A stretch of 64,000 bases of DNA from CAYRNY01 sp964425755. Lineage in GTDB: Bacteria > Chloroflexota > Anaerolineae > Aggregatilineales > Aggregatilineaceae. Location: NCBI GenBank assembly GCA_964425755.1, contig CAYRNY010000011.1:1-64000 (forward strand). Direction: 5' to 3'. This document shows, piece by piece, positions 1 to 7,684 of the stretch (position 1 is the first letter of the stretch; each line of letters opens with the position of its first letter). A model generated the notes under the pieces. The model did no database searches. It was not told where the DNA came from and saw nothing but the letters and a program-made list of their open reading frames with translations. The translations under genes were made by a program, and so were the position numbers.

Positions 1-514
1 CAATAACTCTACCTCAAAAGCCCTACATACCCTCATTTTTTGGCGAAGGTATTGCAGTATGGTTGGTATGTAGAGGGGCATGAACTAACACCGGTGCCAC
101 AGGGTCAGAAAAGGACGCGCCAGGCGTTTGCCTGCTGCCACAACGAGAGCAGACCACGCACGGACGCAACCGGCACCAGCCTGCACACGATAAGCAAAAA
201 AGCGATAGCACTAAAATGGGGGAGCAACTCGCAGGCAGGCTTGCGGGTTGGAGATAGTTGTTCGCCGTTAGTTCGCTTAGCGCCAATCGCTGTTACCACC
301 CGGCAACCAGCGCTGCAAAACCCGTTGTCCGGACCGGCAACCGGTTTGTGATTCAGCCGCTGCCGGTGGCTCATGATAGCGCTAAACCGGCAGCGTGCCG
401 GGACACACACCTCAACGCTTCCCCGACCGAACGCCTAGCACAGCCACATCGCGGGACTAGGTTTTCTTGATTAATCGCCAACTAAATCGTTATATTAATA
501 TGTTCACAAAAAAG
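1..514. other. Intergenic region, no gene recognised
   Basis: I see no credible coding frame here. The open frames have shadow-like, Arg/Pro/Ser-rich compositions, no ribosome binding sites and no recognisable domain. The only local structure is a 9-bp perfect inverted repeat (GCTGCCGGT at 359-367 with ACCGGCAGC at 386-394), which has no T-run and is not a clear terminator. The last 50 bases are clearly richer in A+T than the rest and lead into the promoter of the TIR-NACHT gene. Confidence 0.6.
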
Positions 515-543
515 TTGAAATGTCATTTGATTTCGGTTAGAAT
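515..543 (+). promoter_or_regulatory. Candidate sigma-70-type promoter of the TIR-NACHT-HEAT gene
   Basis: A -35 box TTGAAA (515-520) and a -10 box TAGAAT (538-543) are separated by 17 bases in an A+T-rich stretch. Transcription would start near 550 and leave a leader of about 120 nt before the ATG at 674. This is the only good promoter seen upstream of the two TIR genes, which fits co-transcription of the pair. Seen by eye, not tested. Confidence 0.5.
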
Positions 544-673
544 GTATGTCAGGATCAGGCAAATTGGGGTAAGCAAACTTTTTAACAGTCGGCAAAGTGG
601 TGGGGGCTACTTTGCATGGAGAGGCTGTTGTTATGGATTCGGGCGTCATTTCCATGTCACGAGTTGACTTATC

Positions 674-3600
674 ATGTCTGATCGCAACCACATTTTATTG
701 AGTTATTCCAACCAGGAAAGACATTTTGCGCTCAAACTTGCCGTCGATCTGAAAAACGCAGGTATCAACTTGTGGATGGATCGCCTGGACATTGAGCTGG
801 GCGCGGATTGGCGGAAGTCGCTGCAAGAGGGCATTGACAACAGCGTCGCGGTGCTGGCGGTGTTAAGCGAATCCTCGGTGCACTCACAATACTGCCAGCG
901 CGAACTCGCGCGCGCCGACCGCCTGGGGCACCCGATCATCCCCATCCTGCTAACCCCGATCCCCAAACCTGACTGGCCCATCGAGATTGAGCGGCGCCAG
1001 TTCATCGACTTCACCCAATGGCAGAGCGACACGATTTACCAGCGCCAGCTTGAGCGGCTCGTTGCTTATCTCAAGGAAAAGTTCGGCTCGCAGAACACCA
1101 GCGTGCCCGACCCGGAATCGCGTTACCTGACCAGCCTGATCGCGACGCTCAAGGAGCGCAACAGCCTTCACGCGCAGGTTGAGCCGGACATGCGCCCGGA
1201 GCCGTTTTCGACGTTCGAGTGGAATCTCGAAACGGACAACATGCCGCGCAAACAAACCGGCATGCTCGTGCGCCGCGACACGCTGGCCGACCGCCGCACG
1301 TCGCTGACCAACCGCATCCTGCGCAACTTCTCGGCTACGGGGCGGCTCGTCCTGCTCGGTGCGCCGGGGACCGGCAAGACCAGTTTGCTGGAATACCTGT
1401 GCCTCAAGTTCGCCCACCAGCGCCAGTTACTGCTGGATGTGGGGCTGCTGCCGATCCTGGTGCACGCGGCGGATTGGGACGACGGCGTGACGTTCGCCGA
1501 GTTTGTCACGCGAGCGATTCCCTTCGACGTGGATTTTTCGCACGCCGTCGTGCTGGTCGACGGGCTAGATGACCTCGGCCCGGATTGCGCGGACAAGATC
1601 GCCCAGATCCGTGACTGGATGGACCAGTCGTACCGCATCATCATCTCTTGCCGCAGTGACTGGTTTGAAAAGCAGCCTCAGCTACACGGCATACCGACCG
1701 TCACCGCCTACGACCTGGCGCTGCGACAGGTACGCGTGTTTCTTACGTCGCTGTTTTCCGCCCAGCGCGCGGCGCGCATTCTGGACGAATACCCGGGCAA
1801 ATACTTGCAGCCCGTCTTGTGCAACCCCCGGTTTCTAAACGTGTTGGCGAACATCAACCAGCACACGCCGCTTGAAAACGTGGGGGCCGCGTTGCGCCGC
1901 CTGGTTGAAACGCTCATCCAGCGCGAACTACAACAAGGAGGTGAATCGGCTGTATCGTCTTCGGACCTGGAGTATGCGCTAGCGCGGTTGGCCGTTGAAG
2001 ATAAGGCGACCGTGCCTTATGAACATGCGCTGCGGCTGCTGGGGGGCGAAGCCGCGCTGACTACCGGCGTGCGTGCCGGTCTTTTATTTATCAACGGGAC
2101 CGGGGTTCGCTTCACCTATCAGCTATTCCGGAGCTATTTTGCCGCAGTGTGGATGAATCAGGCCGCGGTCGCGTGGCAGAGCATGCAAAGCCGCAACGAC
2201 TTCTACCTGATCTTCCTCTGCCTGGCCGGCATCTCGTCCACCCCGGACGACCTGGTAATTAGCATCTACCACGAGTATCCCGAACTGGCGATCAACTGCC
2301 TGGTGACGGACGTCAGCGTGCTAACCGTGAAACGCGTGCTGAGTTACTGGCTGCGGATCGGCCAGTCGCTCGATCTGCCGATGCTGACGCACGTCAACCG
2401 GCTGCCGGAAGCGCTGGTAAGCATGATGCGGGAAGAAACATGGTCGATCCGCCAGACCGCGCACGGCATCCTGCAAATGTTGCCTGTTGACTACATGGGC
2501 GGCATCGTCGAAATGTTGAATCTGGACGAGGAAGAGCGCGAGGACGCGGCGCTCGCCATCCGCCAGATCGGGACGCGCGCGCTGCCGACGCTCATCCAGC
2601 ACCTGGAACACCCGGACGCCAGCTTGCGCCAGAACGTGGTGTGGGCGCTTGACGAGCTGTCCGACAAGGCGTGCGTGCCGGGGCTGGTGCAGGCGCTGGG
2701 GGATGACGACCCCGCGATCGTGACGTATGCGATCCAGGCGTTGGGCTACCTGCACGATCCGGACTCGTTCCCGGCGTTGATCGCGATGCTGGGGCACAAC
2801 GATGCCGACGTGCGCCAGACCGCGTTCGACACGCTGAGCTGGGTCCGCGAAAGCGCGATCGATGCGCTGATCGATGCGCTCGATCACTCCAACCCGTTCC
2901 TGCGCCAACAGGCGGTGCGTTTGCTGGCCGAAAGCCCGGCGGATAACGTGACCGAGGCGTTGCTCAAGGCGACCTATGACACCGCCCTGGACGTGCGGCT
3001 CGAAGCGATCGCGGCGCTCAAAGGGCGCGAGTCGCCCGAAACGATCGAACGCCTGCAGGAATGCCTGCAGGATGCCCAGTTGCAGGCAGCCGCGCAGGAG
3101 GTGTTACAACATTACCGCAGCCCGGCCAGCCGGTCATTACTGAGACCTACGTCATCCAACGGCAAGCGAAGCTCGGCTGAGATCGCCAAAGAACGCATCA
3201 AGCAGGCGGTCACCGCGAACACCGATCCCGAGACATCCGCTGACCTGGCACCGGGTGAGATCCACAGCGAGATCGTGGACGGGTTGCTTGAGCGTTTGCG
3301 GCATTCAGAGTGGGGCGAGCGCGAAGAGGCTGCAAAAGCCCTGCGCGACTATGCCAGAACCCTGCATGGCGATGATGCGTTGCACATCGTGGACAAGCTT
3401 ACGCCGCTGCTGGACGCCGAGAACTGGGTGCTCCGTTGGGCAGTGGTGGAACCGCTGGCGTGGATCGGCCATGAATCGTCGGTGCCGCATTTGATCGCGC
3501 TGCTTGAGGACGAGAACTGGATGGTGCGGGTGGCGGCCATCCGTGCTTTGCAGGAGTTAAAAGCCCCCGAAGCGCTTGAGGCCATCGAAACGCGACTGCA

Positions 3601-4027
3601 TGACGAGAACAGCCTCGTGCGCGAGGCGGCGCTCGAAGCGCTGGGGCGTTATGGCGACGCGCGCTTCGTGTCGTCGATCGCGGCCTTGCTGGATGACGGG
3701 GACGAGATCCTGCGGGTGGCGGCAGTACAGGCATTGGGACAGATTCACCACAAATCGACCGTGGGCCCGTTGGTCAAGGCGCTTAACGATTCGGATAAAT
3801 ACGTGCGGTGGATGGCGGTTGATGGCTTGCGTACTGTCGCCGACACCAGCGCCGTTAACGGTCTGATTCAGCGGCTGGGCGATACTGAAAAACCGCATTG
3901 GGAGCAAGAGCGCATCTGTGATATCGCCGCGTCCATTCTGGAACGCATCGGAACCTCGCGCGCTACTGAAGCCGTCTCCAGGTGGCAGCAGCGGCAGCAA
4001 ACGGATGCAGACTCGTCAAGAAGGTGA
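674..4027 (+). CDS. TIR-NACHT-HEAT repeat protein, putative conflict/defence NTPase
   Basis: Three-part protein of 1117 aa. Residues about 5-120 form a TIR domain, with the conserved E77 in the YCQRE motif where NADase TIRs carry their catalytic Glu. An STAND/NACHT-type P-loop NTPase follows, with Walker A GAPGTGKTS at 229-237 and a Walker B-like DGLDD at 296-300. Residues about 590-830 and 890-1100 are HEAT/PBS-lyase-type repeats with recurring 'alpha-alpha' units such as VPGLVQALGDDDPAIVTYAI. By analogy with bacterial NACHT and Avs-like proteins, the HEAT part would sense a ligand, the NTPase would drive oligomerisation, and the TIR would deplete NAD or make a signal. That role is inference. 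The gene lies 6 bp upstream of a second TIR gene. The ATG has only a weak Shine-Dalgarno sequence. Confidence 0.85.
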   Translation: MSDRNHILLSYSNQERHFALKLAVDLKNAGINLWMDRLDIELGADWRKSLQEGIDNSVAVLAVLSESSVHSQYCQRELARADRLGHPIIPILLTPIPKPDWPIEIERRQFIDFTQWQSDTIYQRQLERLVAYLKEKFGSQNTSVPDPESRYLTSLIATLKERNSLHAQVEPDMRPEPFSTFEWNLETDNMPRKQTGMLVRRDTLADRRTSLTNRILRNFSATGRLVLLGAPGTGKTSLLEYLCLKFAHQRQLLLDVGLLPILVHAADWDDGVTFAEFVTRAIPFDVDFSHAVVLVDGLDDLGPDCADKIAQIRDWMDQSYRIIISCRSDWFEKQPQLHGIPTVTAYDLALRQVRVFLTSLFSAQRAARILDEYPGKYLQPVLCNPRFLNVLANINQHTPLENVGAALRRLVETLIQRELQQGGESAVSSSDLEYALARLAVEDKATVPYEHALRLLGGEAALTTGVRAGLLFINGTGVRFTYQLFRSYFAAVWMNQAAVAWQSMQSRNDFYLIFLCLAGISSTPDDLVISIYHEYPELAINCLVTDVSVLTVKRVLSYWLRIGQSLDLPMLTHVNRLPEALVSMMREETWSIRQTAHGILQMLPVDYMGGIVEMLNLDEEEREDAALAIRQIGTRALPTLIQHLEHPDASLRQNVVWALDELSDKACVPGLVQALGDDDPAIVTYAIQALGYLHDPDSFPALIAMLGHNDADVRQTAFDTLSWVRESAIDALIDALDHSNPFLRQQAVRLLAESPADNVTEALLKATYDTALDVRLEAIAALKGRESPETIERLQECLQDAQLQAAAQEVLQHYRSPASRSLLRPTSSNGKRSSAEIAKERIKQAVTANTDPETSADLAPGEIHSEIVDGLLERLRHSEWGEREEAAKALRDYARTLHGDDALHIVDKLTPLLDAENWVLRWAVVEPLAWIGHESSVPHLIALLEDENWMVRVAAIRALQELKAPEALEAIETRLHDENSLVREAALEALGRYGDARFVSSIAALLDDGDEILRVAAVQALGQIHHKSTVGPLVKALNDSDKYVRWMAVDGLRTVADTSAVNGLIQRLGDTEKPHWEQERICDIAASILERIGTSRATEAVSRWQQRQQTDADSSRR

Positions 4028-4033
4028 ATTAAA

Positions 4034-5530
4034 ATGCGATTATTTGTGAGCTATGCACGTGTAGATAAGCCCTATTGTATCCAGATCGTCGACACGCTCG
4101 AAATCCATGAGACGTGGTACGATCAACGCCTCTACGCCGGCCAAGATTGGTGGAAGGAAATTCTGCGCCGCCTGGACTGGTGCGAAGGATTCGTGTACCT
4201 GCTGTCGCCGGAATCCGTCGCATCTGAATACTGCCGGCGTGAATTTGAACTCGCCCAGAGCCTGGGACGCCATATCTTCCCGGTGTTGGTGCACCCGGAC
4301 ACGGTCATCCCCGAAGAACTCAGGGGCATCCAGTACGCCGACCTGAGCAAAGGGCTGACGGCCAACGCGGTCAAGACGCTGCTCAATGCGATCCACAAAG
4401 CGGAAACCGAACCGCAGCAGCAGTTGCCGGTCCATTTTGGCGCGCCCGAAGCGGTGCAATCGCCCCGCGTGGACTCGTCGCAAATGGTGACCAATGCCGT
4501 CAACGCGCTTGAGGCCGGGCAGTACGATCAGGCTGTGTTCATACTCAAGCAGGCCAAAGAAAACGGCTATCATTCCCGTTTCATTAATATTGACGCCATT
4601 TTGCAGGAAGCAGAAAACGCCCTGGAACGCCAGATGTATCTGCGCGAGGCCGATCGCGAATACCGCCAGATCGTGACGCTGGTCAACAGCAAGCAAATGT
4701 CGCAGCTCGGCTATGATGCGTTCAAGGTCTACCGCGAGTATTACCCGGACTACGATCCGGAGAACCTCGCGGCGCGGCTGACGCACCGTAACGGCGTCCT
4801 GCCCACCGGCGGGATGCCGCTGCTCAGTTGGTGTTCCATTCCGGGGGGGACGGTGAATCTACAGTATGTCGGCCAGAACAAGCAGTTGATCACCGTCAAG
4901 TTCACCGTCGACGACTTCCACATCAGCCAATACCCGGTGACCAACGCGCAGTTCGCAGCGTTCATCGCAGACCCCGACGGCTATAGCAACCAAGACTGGT
5001 GGAGCTTTTCGCCGCACGCGCTGGCATGGCGGCAAGCGCACACCGCCCCGCAACCGTCAAGCTTTGAGGGGGACGAGCGCCCGCGCGAGCGCGTGTGCTG
5101 GTACGAGGCGATGGCGTTCTGTAACTGGCTCAGCGACAAACTGGGTATCACGGTGACCCTGCCGGACATTGCGCAGTGGCAGCGTGCGTTTCAGGGCGAC
5201 GAGGAATACGAGTTCCCCTGGGGGAACACGTTCAACAAAGCCTACTGCAACACGGCGGAAAGCGATCTGAAGATGACCACGCTGGTCAACGCCTATGAAA
5301 AAGGGGTCAGCCCCTTCGGCGTGTACGATATGGCCGGCAACGTGTGGGAATGGTGCCTGAACCTGAGTCACAAGGATGATTTCGATATCGATCCGGCCCG
5401 CGAAGGCGATCGCGTCGTGCGCGGTGGGTCGTTCATCAGCCCTGGGCAACGTTCCAGGATATCGTTCCACTACCACCTGGCCCCGCAGTCGTATTACGCG
5501 ACCACCGGTTTCCGGATCGCCACCACGTAA
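4034..5530 (+). CDS. TIR domain protein with C-terminal FGE-sulfatase-like domain
   Basis: 498-aa protein. Residues 1-125 are a TIR domain beginning MRLFVSYARVDK, with the conserved Glu (E70) in SEYCRREF. Residues about 150-250 are a helical linker. Residues about 255-498 are a formylglycine-generating-enzyme-like (FGE/SUMF1) fold, recognisable from YPVTNAQF, VCWYEAMAFCNWL, LPDIAQWQRAF, PWGNTF, GVYDMAGNVWEW, VVRGGSF and the terminal TGFRIATT. The cysteine pair used by true FGE enzymes near the C terminus is not visible: the stretch after RGGSF reads SPGQRSRISFHYH. The domain is therefore probably a binding module rather than a sulfatase-maturing enzyme. The gene starts 6 bp after the TIR-NACHT-HEAT gene and both carry TIR domains, so a joint function is likely. 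Alternative: an independent TIR signalling protein. Confidence 0.85.
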   Translation: MRLFVSYARVDKPYCIQIVDTLEIHETWYDQRLYAGQDWWKEILRRLDWCEGFVYLLSPESVASEYCRREFELAQSLGRHIFPVLVHPDTVIPEELRGIQYADLSKGLTANAVKTLLNAIHKAETEPQQQLPVHFGAPEAVQSPRVDSSQMVTNAVNALEAGQYDQAVFILKQAKENGYHSRFINIDAILQEAENALERQMYLREADREYRQIVTLVNSKQMSQLGYDAFKVYREYYPDYDPENLAARLTHRNGVLPTGGMPLLSWCSIPGGTVNLQYVGQNKQLITVKFTVDDFHISQYPVTNAQFAAFIADPDGYSNQDWWSFSPHALAWRQAHTAPQPSSFEGDERPRERVCWYEAMAFCNWLSDKLGITVTLPDIAQWQRAFQGDEEYEFPWGNTFNKAYCNTAESDLKMTTLVNAYEKGVSPFGVYDMAGNVWEWCLNLSHKDDFDIDPAREGDRVVRGGSFISPGQRSRISFHYHLAPQSYYATTGFRIATT

Positions 5531-5720
5531 CAGGTACGGCGTTGTGAAGCGAGCCGGGCGCTGCGCGAACGGGCGGGTGGGGTAGTCTCGAACACGCAAG
5601 CCAGAACGAATAAACGTCACACTGTGGGAAGACCGGTGCCGGTGTCCCTTGATGCACCCTTGCCCTTAACCCGGCGACTGCTATGGCCTATCCGCGCCGG
5701 GCGCGAGCGTGCAGCCACGC

Positions 5721-6686
5721 TCACGCGGAAGCCGTGCCCGTCAACCGTTCGGCCATAAACCGGTCGGTGATCAACACATTCACCCAACGTCCACGCAACG
5801 CGCCTTTGATAGCGGCGAACTTGCGCGTGCCGCCTGCCACGCCGACCGTGCGCTTGACCTGTTGAAGCTGCTGCAGCGAAATACCGATCACGCGGCTGTC
5901 CAGCGCGGTCTTCACGGGGTTGCCCGCAGCGTCAAAAAACCGCAGGCAGATATCGCCAACAGCGCCTTGCCGGTGCACGGCTTCCAGCTCTTCGATCGAA
6001 AACACGTTCCCACTGCGCGCCAGCAGCCGCGACGGGCGCACCGAACCGATCCCTACCAGCGCCAGGGTCACGGAATCGAACAGCGCGATCGTCTCGGCGA
6101 CATACGGGTCCGCGAGCAGGATACGCCGCGCATCGTCGGAACCAACCACGCCAGGCGCGGTCAGAAATGTGCTGCTGCCGTGAACCAGCCCCGCGAGCCG
6201 GTCGGTCAGGCGCGTGGCATGCACTTCCGCCTCAGGATTGCCAACGCCGCCCAGAATCTGCACCACGCGCGCGTCAATCGGGCGTGCGAGCGGCTGCATG
6301 GCGTCAACCATCGCCAGCAGCGTCGCGCTCCAGGATGAAATGCCGATCACGTCCCCTTTTTTGAGCGTGCTCTCAAGGTAAAACGCGGCGGCAGTACCGA
6401 TGCTCTGCTGGATCGCTTCCTCGTCGTCAGGGTCTTCGCAATCCACGACGATCGCTTCGCGCAGGTCGTATTGTTTGATCAACGCGTCTTCGAGTTCGGG
6501 ATATACTCCCGACGGCATGCTGACCGTGATCCGCACGATGCCCTGGCCTGTGGCGCGTTTCAGCAAGCGGGAGATGGTCGCCTGCGAGAGGTCTAAGCGG
6601 CGGGCAATTGTGGATTGGTTCAAACCTTGCTTGTAATATAAATGGGCAACGCGTGCCATCAACCGTAATTCTTGAATGCGGGCCAT
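5721..6686 (-). CDS. SorC/DeoR-type sugar-responsive transcriptional regulator
   Basis: 321 aa. The N terminus carries a helix-turn-helix (TIARRLDLSQATISRLLKRA, about residues 24-43). The remainder is the SorC sugar-phosphate-binding fold, with DVIGISSWSATL, VVQILGGVGN and LVGIGSV blocks typical of the family. SorC proteins usually bind a phosphorylated sugar or polyol intermediate made by the pathway they control. The gene is divergent from the DUF2291-Rbs-type-transketolase operon starting at 6986, so it is the obvious regulator of that operon. Its own promoter overlaps palindromes (see 6781-6817), which suggests autoregulation. The ligand is not known. Confidence 0.85.
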   Translation of the reverse strand: MARIQELRLMARVAHLYYKQGLNQSTIARRLDLSQATISRLLKRATGQGIVRITVSMPSGVYPELEDALIKQYDLREAIVVDCEDPDDEEAIQQSIGTAAAFYLESTLKKGDVIGISSWSATLLAMVDAMQPLARPIDARVVQILGGVGNPEAEVHATRLTDRLAGLVHGSSTFLTAPGVVGSDDARRILLADPYVAETIALFDSVTLALVGIGSVRPSRLLARSGNVFSIEELEAVHRQGAVGDICLRFFDAAGNPVKTALDSRVIGISLQQLQQVKRTVGVAGGTRKFAAIKGALRGRWVNVLITDRFMAERLTGTASA

Positions 6687-6780
6687 GTGTCATCTCTTTC
6701 GCAGCGAGCAATCTCGCACTGAGCAACTGGCAAATGCCGAAACGCTTGACGCCATCGCCAAGATAGTATAAGCTAGTATT

Positions 6781-6817
6781 GAATATAAATTATTCCATGA
6801 ATAATTATTCTAGTCAA
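6781..6817 (-). promoter_or_regulatory. Promoter of the SorC-type regulator with embedded palindromic operators
   Basis: Read on the minus strand, TTGACT (6812-6817) and AATAAT (6789-6794) are 17 bases apart. The spacer contains the perfect 12-bp palindrome GAATAATTATTC (6799-6810). A second imperfect copy, GAATATAAATTATTC (6781-6795), covers the -10 box. Two related palindromes placed across a promoter next to a regulator gene are what an autoregulatory operator looks like. The match to a SorC-family site is inference. Confidence 0.5.
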
Positions 6818-6904
6818 GAACGCTAAACGTTCCATGATGGCGTGCAACCGTTTACCCACCACCCGCAACATGCATCGTCATACTCGTGATTCCGTCGCGC
6901 GGCA

Positions 6905-6947
6905 TGCACCGGTGCAGTTGCGTGATATACGGTTTTCCGGGGATAAT
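6905..6947 (+). promoter_or_regulatory. Candidate promoter of the DUF2291-Rbs-transketolase operon with upstream palindrome
   Basis: TTGCGT (6918-6923) and GATAAT (6942-6947) are 18 bases apart and would start transcription about 30 nt before the ATG at 6986. Directly upstream of the -35 box lies a perfect 12-bp palindrome, TGCACCGGTGCA (6905-6916), a plausible activator or repressor site. The -35 box is weak, which would fit an activated promoter. Confidence 0.4.
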
Positions 6948-6985
6948 TTTGATCTCTAATGAACGTTTGCTTTAGGAGCGCATTT

Positions 6986-7684
6986 ATGAGTTCTCGAGCA
7001 AGTGCATTGCTGCGGATCCTGCTACTGCTTGGCGTGTTGTCAGTGCTGGTGTTGTCCGGCTGCGTGCTGGCGACTGTGCGCACGCTCGAAGAGGACGAAG
7101 AAGCCAAAATCGGCTTCACGCCGGAAGATTACGTCGCTGACGTCTGGGAGTCGCGCGTGTTGCCCACGTACCGTGAAGATGCGCAGGACATCACGATGCT
7201 GCTGGAAGCGCTCCGCTCGGACCGTGAAGCGGCGATCGAGCAGTACGGGCATCGTTCCGGCACCGGGGCTTACAGCTTCATGGTGCGCGGCGAGGGCAAA
7301 ATTGTCTCGTTCGACACGTCGTCCCGCGCGGGGTTGGCGGCGGTGGACCTCAACCCGCCGGACGGCACGCCCGACCTGAGCCTGACGATCGGCCCGCTGA
7401 TCAAGATCAGCCAGCGTGCCAGTGTGCGTGACGCGGTGGGCTTCATCCAATACGGTGACTTCGTCAACCAGCAGGAGTTCGCAGGCGTGGCGAACGCGAT
7501 GGGCGAACGGATCATACTGATGATCGCGGACGTTCTGGGCGCGGAAAATCCCGACGCGATCAGCGATATCGACCCGGCGCAGTTTGAAGGCGCGGCGGTA
7601 TCCTTTATCGGGGCGTTTCCGCTGGACGATATCGACAACGTTATCGTGGTGCCGGTAGTGCTTGAAATTGAGGTAGACGACTGA
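6986..7684 (+). CDS. DUF2291-family lipoprotein linked to a sugar ABC transporter
   Basis: 232 aa from the ATG at 6986. An in-frame ATG at 6959 exists, but a good ribosome binding site (TTAGGAG, 8 nt away) points to 6986. A signal peptide with lipobox LSGC puts the mature N-terminal Cys at residue 26, so the product is a membrane-anchored extracytoplasmic lipoprotein. The body (ESRVLPTYREDAQDI, VRGEGKIVSFDTSSRAG, IQYGDFVNQQEFAGVANAMG) matches the DUF2291 family. That family is typically encoded next to Rbs-type sugar transporters, as here. Its exact role is unknown; an accessory to the binding protein or permease is likely. Its stop overlaps the start of the ATPase gene (TGATG). Confidence 0.75.
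   Translation: MSSRASALLRILLLLGVLSVLVLSGCVLATVRTLEEDEEAKIGFTPEDYVADVWESRVLPTYREDAQDITMLLEALRSDREAAIEQYGHRSGTGAYSFMVRGEGKIVSFDTSSRAGLAAVDLNPPDGTPDLSLTIGPLIKISQRASVRDAVGFIQYGDFVNQQEFAGVANAMGERIILMIADVLGAENPDAISDIDPAQFEGAAVSFIGAFPLDDIDNVIVVPVVLEIEVDD

Noticed and set aside
359..394. 9-bp inverted repeat as a terminator or mobile-element end
   Set aside because: No T-tract, no target duplication and no gene next to it. It is kept only as a structural note.
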